Positions 7,466 through 13,083 of a DNA stretch of 15,096 bases are shown here, one piece after another. Numbering within the stretch: the stretch's first letter is position 1; every line of letters starts with the position of its first letter. The stretch comes from a bacterium (GTDB lineage Bacteria > Atribacterota > Phoenicimicrobiia > Phoenicimicrobiales > Phoenicimicrobiaceae). The notes under the pieces were generated by a model. The model saw only the letters and a list, made by a program, of their open reading frames with translations. It did no database searches and was not told where the DNA came from. The DNA is taken from the NCBI GenBank assembly GCA_018819665.1, contig JAHJOY010000266.1:1-15096 (forward strand). Direction: 5' to 3'. The translations under genes and the position numbers were made by a program.

Positions 7466-8077
7466 TTATTTTTTATCCAGTAAATATATTTTATAATGCC
7501 CTGCTGATTGTAACATCAGCCAGATTTCGCTAAAAATATTGTTAGTAAATTTTTTACCCTGATTAATATAATACTCCACTGCTTCCTTTTCGGTTAACCC
7601 TATTCCCTCTTCTATAATTAAAAATAATTTACCAGTATGATTATATTTTTTTTCATTTTTATTATTTATCCGTTCATTTAAAGAATCACAAAACATCTGG
7701 TTCGCATCGGTTAAATAATCTTTTTTGTCTTTATGCTTATGATTATTTTCTTTATCCTTCTTCCGTTTCTTCATTGATTTAACTAATCCCCAGGCGGCTT
7801 TTACTTCTTCTTTATTATAATATACCGGGGTAAGTTCAATATTCAAATTCTCTGTACAAATACAAGAAGGTTCTCCTTCAATAGGATCACCTGACCTAAC
7901 AAAACGATAACCATTTTTATTCTTTTTATTATATTCCTTTAGAAAAGCTTTACAGATTTCTTTTTCTGAAAGTTTGTATTCAATCTCTCTTTCAAACCTG
8001 TCTTCTTTAATCAATTTCTTGGGGAGCATTTCTATTATTTTTAACCTCCATAAAAAAACAATATTATTTTTATTCAC
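7466..8077 (-). CDS. Uncharacterised protein, possibly PD-(D/E)XK-nuclease-like
   Basis: A 203-residue protein in the GTG reading (8077). A GGAGG site lies in frame inside this N-terminus, so the ATG at residue 17 (8029) is also plausible although spaced 14 bases away; it would give 187 residues. I do not recognise the family. The middle shows YRFVRSGDPIEGEP, then NIELTPVYY (79-87), a pattern reminiscent of a PD-(D/E)XK core with Asp64 and Glu81 as candidate acidic residues. A later hydrophobic strand LFLIIEEG and the end motif FSEIWLM (172-178) also occur in such folds. Residues 101-120 form a very Lys-rich low-complexity linker. It is a single gene with its own promoter, next to the AbiE module. 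The nuclease reading is inference at low confidence; the protein-coding call is moderate. Confidence 0.65.
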   Translation of the reverse strand: MNKNNIVFLWRLKIIEMLPKKLIKEDRFEREIEYKLSEKEICKAFLKEYNKKNKNGYRFVRSGDPIEGEPSCICTENLNIELTPVYYNKEEVKAAWGLVKSMKKRKKDKENNHKHKDKKDYLTDANQMFCDSLNERINNKNEKKYNHTGKLFLIIEEGIGLTEKEAVEYYINQGKKFTNNIFSEIWLMLQSAGHYKIYLLDKK

Positions 8078-8162
8078 TCCAGTTAATAATCTATCTTTTA
8101 TTGATTGATATTTTTGATATTTCTCTACTTAACTCCCCCTCTTTTTCTCAATTATTTTTGTA

Positions 8163-8182
8163 ATTATATCATATTAAGTCAA
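8163..8182 (-). promoter_or_regulatory. Predicted extended -10 promoter for the 7466-8077 gene
   Basis: The minus strand reads TGATATAAT (8171 to 8163), a full extended -10 with a perfect TATAAT. A TTGACT hexamer is present at 8182-8177 but only 8 bases from the -10, too close to serve as its -35. The leader would be about 80 bases to the GTG, or longer to the internal ATG. Confidence 0.45.
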
Positions 8183-8221
8183 TCTTATTAAATACTTATT
8201 TGCCTCTCTTCCACTCTTTCT

Positions 8222-8295
8222 AAAAAAGGGGACAGGCTACTTTTTGTATAGAGTTAAAGATAAAGAAAAGCAAAAAGTAGCCTATCCCCTTTTTT
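8222..8295. repeat. 25-bp near-perfect inverted repeat (REP/BIME-like)
   Basis: The left arm (8222-8246) and right arm (8271-8295) pair over 25 bases with one mismatch (C in GGGGACAGG against A in the opposite arm) around a 24-base loop. Arm length, loop length and the GGGGAC lead match the element at 5640-5724, although the arm interiors differ, so they look like related families of one repeat type. It fills the gap after the AbiEii stop. Confidence 0.88.
8222..8295 (-). terminator. Probable terminator of the abiE operon formed by the inverted repeat
   Basis: On the minus strand the hairpin is followed by a TTTTTT run directly after its CCCC, starting 10 bases after the abiEii stop. The plus-strand reading also ends in seven T, so it could stop transcription from both sides. 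A repeat co-opted as a terminator is inference from structure and position. Confidence 0.55.
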
Positions 8296-8304
8296 TCTTC
8301 CCTT

Positions 8305-8973
8305 CTATTTATAAGAAAGACGCTCATCGATAATGCCCAATAAATATGTGAATTTAACCTCTTTGTAATATTCTCTGGTGTCATCATCTAAAAGAGAACC
8401 TAAAGTTACATAGTAATCTCTTTTTTTAAATCCTTTAATAATTTCTTTAATCTTTTGTAATTCTTCATAATTTGCTGAAATGTTAACGCTCTTTCTTGAT
8501 AAAAATTCTATATCAAATACATCTCTTATTTCTTTTCTTTCTAAAAGGGCTTTTATTTTATTTTTCATCATTTGTTCTAAGGTAAAAGATTTAAGCAATA
8601 CCTGCTGGTTAGAATATGGGGAGTAAGCAATTGTTTCCCGAAAATCACTTTCTTTATTTTCTTTTCTTATCTCAATTTTTAATTTTCGGGGGTATGGTGC
8701 CTTTTTAATTTCGAACAATAGGGTATAATATTTATTTTGTGCATCAGTTAAATCGTAATCTGTCTTTAAAGAATCTTTTAAATTTATAAAAAATTGATCT
8801 ATCCTGTCAACCCGATATGTCCAAAAATCCAGATCAACTGAATACCTCTTTAAACCATAGCAAAGTCTCAGCATGGTCCCTCCGCCAAAGATCATATTGC
8901 GGAGAAATCCCTTGTTCTTAAGCCAGGCTAATACTTCTATTTCAAAAATCTCTTGCTGTATCAGATCATTCAT
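8305..8973 (-). CDS. abiEii: AbiEii-type nucleotidyltransferase toxin
   Basis: A 222-residue nucleotidyltransferase of the AbiEii/AbiGii toxin family, the toxin half of type IV toxin-antitoxin and abortive-infection systems. The catalytic motif is FGGGTMLRL (29-37) followed by RYSVDLDF (43-50), giving the GG-type loop and the metal-binding pair Asp47/Asp49, with Glu101 in LKIEI as the likely third carboxylate. The helical region MMKNKIKALLERKEIRDVFDIEFL (135-158) is the typical C-terminal motif of the family, with Lys137 and Asp151. Family members transfer nucleotides to cellular targets such as tRNA and so arrest growth; the target here is unknown. Its ATG overlaps the antitoxin stop by 4 bases (ATGA), the standard order. 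The active site looks intact. Confidence 0.88.
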   Translation of the reverse strand: MNDLIQQEIFEIEVLAWLKNKGFLRNMIFGGGTMLRLCYGLKRYSVDLDFWTYRVDRIDQFFINLKDSLKTDYDLTDAQNKYYTLLFEIKKAPYPRKLKIEIRKENKESDFRETIAYSPYSNQQVLLKSFTLEQMMKNKIKALLERKEIRDVFDIEFLSRKSVNISANYEELQKIKEIIKGFKKRDYYVTLGSLLDDDTREYYKEVKFTYLLGIIDERLSYK

Positions 8974-9563
8974 TTTATATACCTCTTGTAATATATTTTA
9001 AATTTAGAGGGATATTTCTTTAATATATTTTCACAACTCTTTCTGTCAATTTTTTCTAAATTTAGCGAACTAAGGTCTAAGTTATATTTCCCTAAATAAC
9101 TTAGATAAAGAGAATCGATAAGGGCCTTTTCAGGGGAGGCAATAAATATATTGTTTTTTTTAGAAAAGCCAAAATAAAAATCATTTTTGATTTTGCTATA
9201 ATTAAATACAACTCCCTCAATATCTTTGGTAAATGTACGGTATAAGGAGATAGATTCGATAAATTTCTGCTGAACCTGAGTAGTATATTCATAAAATGAA
9301 AGAGCAGTCATCAAAGAGATATAAGATGGGACCTGGAGAATATTGGCCAGCTCCAGCCTTTGATTTGGAGCAATATTATCCCATCTTTCCTTTAATATAT
9401 AGAAGTTCCTTTTTAGTCTGATAAGATATTTTTGTTTTACATATCGGGTACACAATACCCGAGCAGAATCTTCAGATGTAGATAGTATTTTTGCTACATC
9501 CTGGTAAGTAAAGTATAATTTATTTATTTTTTTTATATCATTGTATTTCATTGAACTAAGCAC
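8970..9563 (-). CDS. abiEi: AbiEi-type antitoxin / transcriptional regulator
   Basis: A 197-residue AbiEi-family antitoxin. The N-terminal winged helix-turn-helix (about 15-58, FTYQDVAKILSTSEDSARVL and the wing ending in NFYILKE) would bind the operon promoter. The C-terminal domain holds the family block ANILQVPSYISLMTALSFY (73-91) and ASPEKALIDSLYL (142-154). Members of this family neutralise AbiEii and repress the shared operon. The GTG at 9563 has little ribosome-site support; the ATG at 9551 (residue 5) is an equally good start. It is the first gene of a two-gene operon driven by a consensus promoter only about 30 bases upstream, consistent with autorepression. Together with the downstream hairpin terminator, it forms a self-contained module. 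Confidence 0.85.
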   Translation of the reverse strand: MLSSMKYNDIKKINKLYFTYQDVAKILSTSEDSARVLCTRYVKQKYLIRLKRNFYILKERWDNIAPNQRLELANILQVPSYISLMTALSFYEYTTQVQQKFIESISLYRTFTKDIEGVVFNYSKIKNDFYFGFSKKNNIFIASPEKALIDSLYLSYLGKYNLDLSSLNLEKIDRKSCENILKKYPSKFKIYYKRYIK

Positions 9564-9588
9564 ACTTAATTAATCTTTTTGTTAACAT

Positions 9589-9618
9589 ATTATACTTTGG
9601 TGAGAGAGAATTTGTCAA
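9589..9618 (-). promoter_or_regulatory. Consensus promoter of the abiE operon
   Basis: On the minus strand a perfect TTGACA (9618-9613) and perfect TATAAT (9594-9589) are separated by 18 bases. Transcription would begin near 9582, about 20 bases before the GTG and 32 before the internal ATG. Such a strong promoter fits an operon normally held down by its own antitoxin. Confidence 0.65.
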
Positions 9619-9699
9619 GTGAACCAATATTTGACTGAAATCTAAAAACCAATAACCGATAATTTATTTTTATCATTTTTTACCCAAAAAAGAGGATTT

Positions 9700-9731
9700 T
9701 TGAAATTTTTAGAGAATATTATTTATATAAA
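9700..9731 (+). promoter_or_regulatory. Weak candidate promoter for the pRiA4b-like gene
   Basis: TTGAAA (9700-9705) is followed at 18 bases by TATATA (9724-9729), or at 20 bases by TATAAA. In such AT-rich DNA a match of this quality is weak evidence. The ribosome site AAGGGAG (9772-9778) is clear. Confidence 0.25.
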
Positions 9732-9784
9732 GCTTTTAAAAAGGTTATCGATAAAAATCATAAATTATACGAAGGGAGAAACTT

Positions 9785-10387
9785 ATGAAAAAGAAATTTG
9801 ATCAAGTATATCAATTTAAAATTGTCCTAAAGGATATTAAGCCATCCATTTGGCGGAGGATACAAGTTCCGAAAACCTATACCTTTTGGGATTTTCATGT
9901 AGCTATTCAAGATGCTATGGGTTGGTATGATTGTCATCTTCATGAATTTGAGATAAATAATCCACTAACTGGACTAAAAACACTGATAGGAATTCCAGAG
10001 GAAGAGTTCGCAGATTATAAAGTTCTTCCTGGTTGGAAAATAAAAATAGCGGACTACTTTTTAAGGGAAAATAAATCAGCAAATTACATATATGATTTTG
10101 GCGATAATTGGGAACATAAAATAACCCTGAAAAAGAGACTCCCTAAAGAAAATAACCTTACTTATCCCCTATGTATTAAAGGAGAAAGAGCTTGCCCTCC
10201 GGAAGATTGTGGCGGATCATATGGGTATGATAATTTTTTAGAAATTATAAGGAATCCCAATGATGAGCAACATGAAGAAATGTTAGAATGGGTTGGAGGA
10301 GAATTTGACCCGGAACATTTTGACCCAAATGAAGTCACTTTTAATGATCCAGCAGAACGTTTTAAAGATGCCTTTGATATAAAATAA
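9785..10387 (+). CDS. Plasmid pRiA4b ORF-3 family protein
   Basis: A 200-residue member of the pRiA4b ORF-3-like family (Pfam PRiA4_ORF3), named after an Agrobacterium plasmid gene and often found near mobile elements; its biochemical role is not established. Typical blocks are YQFKIVLKDIKPSIWRRIQV (9-28), the FWDFHVAIQDAMGWYDCHLH stretch (34-53), YDFGDNWEHKI (103-113) and the cysteine-containing CIKGERACPPEDCGG (130-144). The two histidines of CHLH, the DFGDNWEH segment and the later cysteines look like a possible metal site (inference). The ATG follows an AAGGGAG site by 6 bases. The next gene is 88 bases downstream on the same strand, so the two may be cotranscribed. The length is normal for the family and no damage is seen. 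Confidence 0.88.
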   Translation: MKKKFDQVYQFKIVLKDIKPSIWRRIQVPKTYTFWDFHVAIQDAMGWYDCHLHEFEINNPLTGLKTLIGIPEEEFADYKVLPGWKIKIADYFLRENKSANYIYDFGDNWEHKITLKKRLPKENNLTYPLCIKGERACPPEDCGGSYGYDNFLEIIRNPNDEQHEEMLEWVGGEFDPEHFDPNEVTFNDPAERFKDAFDIK

Positions 10388-10475
10388 ATCGCACTCTATA
10401 GTTCTTTAAAGGACTCGAGGAGACAATAAAAGAAATTCTCAAATTTTTAAAAAAATCATAAACAGGGAGGCTATA

Positions 10476-10964
10476 ATGGAACCAATATCTCCAGAAATCG
10501 TGGAAAAGACCTGGAAAAAAATGGCACAGATGTCATCCCCTCAAGAAACACAAAAAATGGTTACTCTTATGAGTAAAAAACAACCATTTATCCTTGCTTA
10601 TCTAATGGCGGTTGGTAGTGATATTTTTAATCAAGATGAACGGGAATTACTATTTTATATAGGAATGAATGTTTGGCAAATGATGTCCCAAGGTTCTACC
10701 CCTTTACCTAAAATTAAAGGAAAGATTTTAGATAAAACTGAAAAAGCAAATATGAAGATGATTGAACATCTTAAAGATAAAGCAGACATTGAATTTATAG
10801 ATAGTGTAGAAAAAATAATTAATAATTATTCTCAACCGGAACTTTTAAAATATGTAATCGAAGCCTTGATGGAAGAAACAGAGGAAGGGTGTCAAATAAG
10901 AGATGAAAATATAGGAATTATGGCCATTTACTTAAAAACAGTAATTGATTGTTTAAATACATAA
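10476..10964 (+). CDS. Uncharacterised helical protein
   Basis: A 162-residue acidic, probably all-helical soluble protein with no signal peptide or membrane segment. I do not recognise the family. It has many Met and Glu residues, a central hydrophobic block (FILAYLMAVGSD, 52-63, and ELLFYIGMNVWQMMSQ, 77-92) and a C-terminal acidic helix (YVIEALMEETEEG). A strong AGGGAGG ribosome site lies 5 bases before the ATG, which supports expression. It follows the pRiA4b-like gene on the same strand with 88 bases between, including an interrupted palindrome at 10400-10415 (AGTTCTTTAAAGGACT). No catalytic motif is apparent. It might partner the pRiA4b-like protein, but this rests on adjacency alone. 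Confidence 0.7.
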   Translation: MEPISPEIVEKTWKKMAQMSSPQETQKMVTLMSKKQPFILAYLMAVGSDIFNQDERELLFYIGMNVWQMMSQGSTPLPKIKGKILDKTEKANMKMIEHLKDKADIEFIDSVEKIINNYSQPELLKYVIEALMEETEEGCQIRDENIGIMAIYLKTVIDCLNT

Positions 10965-11016
10965 TACAATAATTTTGGGGAATTATTACCGGTTGAGGTT
11001 GGTTGAAAATTAGGAA

Positions 11017-11415
11017 ATGCCACTTAATTTCGAAAATGGATTTTACCTTTCAAAAAAATGTTTACCGAAGGCAAAGGATTTTTTTATCGATTGGTATAAG
11101 AAAAGAGCTTATGGAAAAATATTTCAAAGAGTTGAATGGTATGCACAAGAAAGAGGATTAAATTATAATAAAATAAATATTACCAATGCACAAAAAACAT
11201 GGGGTTCCTGCTCTTACCAAGGCAATCTAAATTTCGCCTGGCGATTAATTATGGCTCCCTTGCCTATCATAGATTCTGTTGTTATTCATGGGCTCGTGCA
11301 TCTTGATGAAAAAAATCATTCGAAAGCATTTTGGAATAAAGTGAAAATGTTAAACCCGGAATATAAGAAACATAGGGATTGGCTAGAGAAGAATGGTTAT
11401 TTATTGAGGTTGTAA
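11017..11415 (+). pseudogene. Truncated YgjP/DUF45 (WLM-type) metallopeptidase remnant with HExxH changed to HGLVH
   Basis: This 132-codon frame matches only the C-terminal half of YgjP/DUF45 metallopeptidases, which are usually about 230-240 residues. Conserved landmarks are WGSCSYQGNLNFAWRLIMAP (62-81), HGLVH (91-95) and NHSKAFW (100-106), and the NPEYKKHRDWLEKNG ending. The zinc ligands His91, His95 and His101 remain, but the catalytic Glu is Gly92: GGG at 11290-11292, one transition from GAG. The usual Ala before the second His is Val. The usual RWGSCS is TWGSCS. In-frame sequence upstream is blocked by TAG at 11011, and only 52 bases separate it from the preceding gene, so the N-terminal half is gone. 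The ribosome site is poor (AGGA two bases from the ATG). It is most likely a decaying gene; a repurposed binding protein cannot be excluded. Confidence 0.75.
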
Positions 11416-11452
11416 TAAAAATTATTAAAAATTCACTATCGCCTAATTTCTC

Positions 11453-11625
11453 CCTGGATTCCCGCTTGCGCGGGAATTACATAGAAAGCGCAAAAATGAC
11501 ATAAACACAAGATTGCTTCGTTGCTTCGCTCCTCCAATGACATATAAGCCTTTGTTTGCAAAAGTTTTAGTAGCAGCACAGCGTGCTGTGCTGTCTTTGG
11601 AGGACGCGGCACGCCGTGTCCCTAC
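11453..11625. repeat. Composite palindromic repeat, copy A
   Basis: This is a chain of short hairpins: ATTCCCGC/GCGGGAAT (11458-11477), CAGCACA/TGTGCTG (11574-11593), and GGACGCGGC/GCCGTGTCC (11602-11621) followed by CCTAC. Between them are the tract ATAAACACAAGATTGCTTCG (11501-11520) and CAATGACATATAA. The same modules in the same order and orientation occur at 14633-14810, offset by 3178-3184 bases. It is non-coding and occupies the first part of the 687-base gene-free stretch 11416-12102. Confidence 0.82.
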
Positions 11626-11641
11626 AACTCCAATGGTATAT

Positions 11642-11656
11642 GGGACGGTTCTCTGT
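11642..11656. repeat. Half copy of the nfo/mrfA inverted-repeat arm
   Basis: GGGACGGTTCTCTGT is identical to 15 bases of the left arm of the element at 5640-5724. No complementary arm follows; instead there is an unrelated small palindrome AAAGAATAATTCTTT (11673-11687). It looks like a decayed or solitary unit of the same family. Confidence 0.6.
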
Positions 11657-11726
11657 ATCATTTTGTTAGCATAAAGAATAATTCTTTGTTTCCTGTAACC
11701 CTTTATTCGCAAGGGTTTCAAAGCCC

Positions 11727-11980
11727 CTTCAGGAATGCCCTAAAAACGCACGGAAAGTACCTTTTAAAGCACTTCAATTTTTGAAAAATACGACGTTTTT
11801 TAGCCTTTTTTGACCTCCCCGAAACTCTGTAACCCTTATAAATAGCCACTTTTAGATTTTAAAGACTTAAAAAATCGCCAAAAAACACCCATTTTGTGAG
11901 GGTAAAAGTATAAGTCAAGGCAAAATAATGCGAATACAATCGTTTTCATTGCATCCCACTTTCAGAAGCCTTATACTATA
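11727..11980. repeat. Long direct repeat DR1, left flank of the toxin-antitoxin module
   Basis: A stretch of about 255 bases that recurs at 12761-13023 in direct orientation, by eye roughly 65-75% identical. Shared blocks include CAGGAATGCCCTAAA, CGCACG followed by AAAGT and CCTTTT, TGTAACCCTTATAAATAG (from 11828), and AAAATAATGC (from 11922). The offset is 1034 bases at the left end and 1043 from the TGTAACCC block onward. It is preceded by a hairpin, AACCCTT (11697-11703) and AAGGGTT (11711-11717). No open frame of note is inside. I do not recognise the family. Confidence 0.75.
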
Positions 11981-12063
11981 AGGGTTTTATAACTATCCAA
12001 TATTAAGGTTTTCTATCAAATATGTAGACTGGCTCTATAATTTAATATATCCCACACTCCCAC

Positions 12064-12092
12064 TTGACTTATTCCCCACTGTAGATTATATT
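12064..12092 (+). promoter_or_regulatory. Promoter of the abrB-like/relE-like module
   Basis: TTGACT (12064-12069) and TATATT (12087-12092) are separated by exactly 17 bases, with one mismatch in each hexamer. Transcription would start near 12099, just before the AGAGGTGG ribosome site (12099-12106), giving a very short leader. The AT-rich palindromic run around the -10 would suit binding by the AbrB-type antitoxin (inference). Confidence 0.62.
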
Positions 12093-12102
12093 ATATATAG
12101 AG

Positions 12103-12441
12103 GTGGATGAAATGAAAACAAAGAAAAAAGGGATCATTAATTATATCAATGAAAAATTTGTACCTGTAGGCATAAAAACTATTGATTCTAAAAACAGAAT
12201 AACAATAGGCGAAAAGATTGTAAAACTAATTACTGCTCAAACTGGGGCTGATGAGTTTCAAATTTTCTATGGCGAGGAGGGTGATATTTTGCTAAGACCT
12301 ATGGTATCTATTCCCAGCAAGGAAGCCTGGATTTATCAAAACCCTAATATTTTAAAATTAATCCGACAAGGATTAACCGAAGCAAAACAAGAAAAGACCG
12401 AAAGAGTAGAAAATTTAGAAGAATTTCTTGAAGATTTATGA
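12103..12441 (+). CDS. AbrB/SpoVT-type antitoxin
   Basis: A protein of 112 residues from the GTG at 12103. The ATG at 12112 (109 residues) is the better start because AGAGGTGG (12099-12106) is 5 bases before it and would overlap the GTG. Residues about 22-66 resemble a swapped-hairpin AbrB DNA-binding domain: VGIKTIDSKNRITIGEKIV followed by FQIFYGEEGDILLRP, the strand-rich pattern with the conserved Lys/Arg-Ile-Thr-Ile turn. The C-terminal tail (about 69-112) is helical and acidic and probably wraps the toxin. It overlaps the toxin gene by 4 bases (ATGA), the classic type II arrangement with antitoxin first. It would both repress the operon and neutralise the toxin. Motif and context agree; no activity is shown. 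Confidence 0.78.
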   Translation: MDEMKTKKKGIINYINEKFVPVGIKTIDSKNRITIGEKIVKLITAQTGADEFQIFYGEEGDILLRPMVSIPSKEAWIYQNPNILKLIRQGLTEAKQEKTERVENLEEFLEDL

Positions 12442-12737
12442 AATTTATATTGAATTTTACTCCTACAGCCAAACAGGCCTTAATAAAGGACCTGAAAGGA
12501 AGCTCAAATCAAAAAAAGCAATACAAAGCAGTGGTAAAAACCTTACAATTTTTAAGCCAAAACCCGAGGCATCCCAGCTTACAAACCCACCTATATCATT
12601 CAGTTCATGGACCAAATGGTGAAAAGATTTTCGAGGCTTATGCAGAACAAAACACTTCAGCAGCCTATAGGATTTTTTTCTATTATGGTCCTCATAAAGG
12701 CGAAATAATTATTTTTGCAATTATCTCCCACCCATAG
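12438..12737 (+). CDS. RelE/ParE-superfamily toxin
   Basis: A 99-residue protein with the RelE/ParE fold signature: an N-terminal strand (MKFILNFTPTAKQAL), helices with spaced Lys (16-40), NPRHPSLQTH (42-51), then FEAYAEQNTSAAYRIFFYYG (65-84) and a final strand EIIIFAIISHP. Arg78 in AYRIF and the basic helical region are candidates for catalysis or binding. RelE-type members cleave mRNA on the ribosome, whereas ParE-type members poison gyrase; the sequence does not decide which. Its ATG overlaps the antitoxin TGA, so translation is coupled. No truncation is seen. A 16-base stretch near its start (12453-12468) recurs exactly just after its end. Confidence 0.78.
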   Translation: MKFILNFTPTAKQALIKDLKGSSNQKKQYKAVVKTLQFLSQNPRHPSLQTHLYHSVHGPNGEKIFEAYAEQNTSAAYRIFFYYGPHKGEIIIFAIISHP

Positions 12738-12760
12738 AGATAAAGAAAGAAATTTTACTC

Positions 12761-13023
12761 CTACAGGAATGCCCTAAATACGCACGAAAAGTGCCTTTTT
12801 TTGCGTTCAAATTTTCCAAAAATCGGTATTTATTACCCCGATTGGGGGTATTTTTGCCTTTCCAAAATCCTGTAACCCTTATAAATAGACACTTTCAGGT
12901 TTTGAAGGAGTGAAAATTTAGCCAAAAAAGAGTGATTTTCGAGGGTTAAAGTATAACTCGACTTAAAATAATGCAAATGCAAACGTTTTTTTCGCATTTA
13001 CTTAAAAGCTTTATTTTGTAAAG
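12761..13023. repeat. Long direct repeat DR2, right flank of the toxin-antitoxin module
   Basis: The second copy of the unit at 11727-11980, beginning 24 bases after the toxin stop and filling most of the 346-base gap between the toxin and the convergent amidohydrolase. Besides the shared blocks it has its own hairpin TACCCC/GGGGTA (around 12834-12850), where the DR1 counterpart is AT-rich and unstructured. An additional copy-specific insertion of about 9 bases explains the shift in offset. It contains no gene. Confidence 0.75.
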
Positions 13024-13083
13024 AGTTCCTGCTCCGTATTCCTACAAACCCTTATTTTTTAAGGAAGATTGGTTCTATCTATA

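Noticed and set aside
8123..8137. A strong GAGGGGGAG Shine-Dalgarno-like stretch on the minus strand upstream of the 7466-8077 gene
   Set aside because: No ATG, GTG or TTG lies at a usable distance with an open frame. It may be chance or the relic of a leader peptide; the evidence is too thin to annotate.
9653..9768. Imperfect inverted similarity between an ATAACCGATAATTTATTTTT tract near 9653 and a GGTTATCGATAAAAATC tract near 9744
   Set aside because: The arms match only in permuted AT-rich pieces with gaps, so it is not convincing as an operator or terminal inverted repeat.
11443..11721. A 92-codon open frame on the minus strand
   Set aside because: It lies wholly within hairpin repeats and the half-palindrome. 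The translation reads through repeat modules, has no ribosome site and no family resemblance, so it is an accidental frame.
11453..13023. Possible CRISPR array
   Set aside because: The repeats are long, few, diverged and separated by genes rather than by regular 30-40 base spacers, and no cas gene is present.
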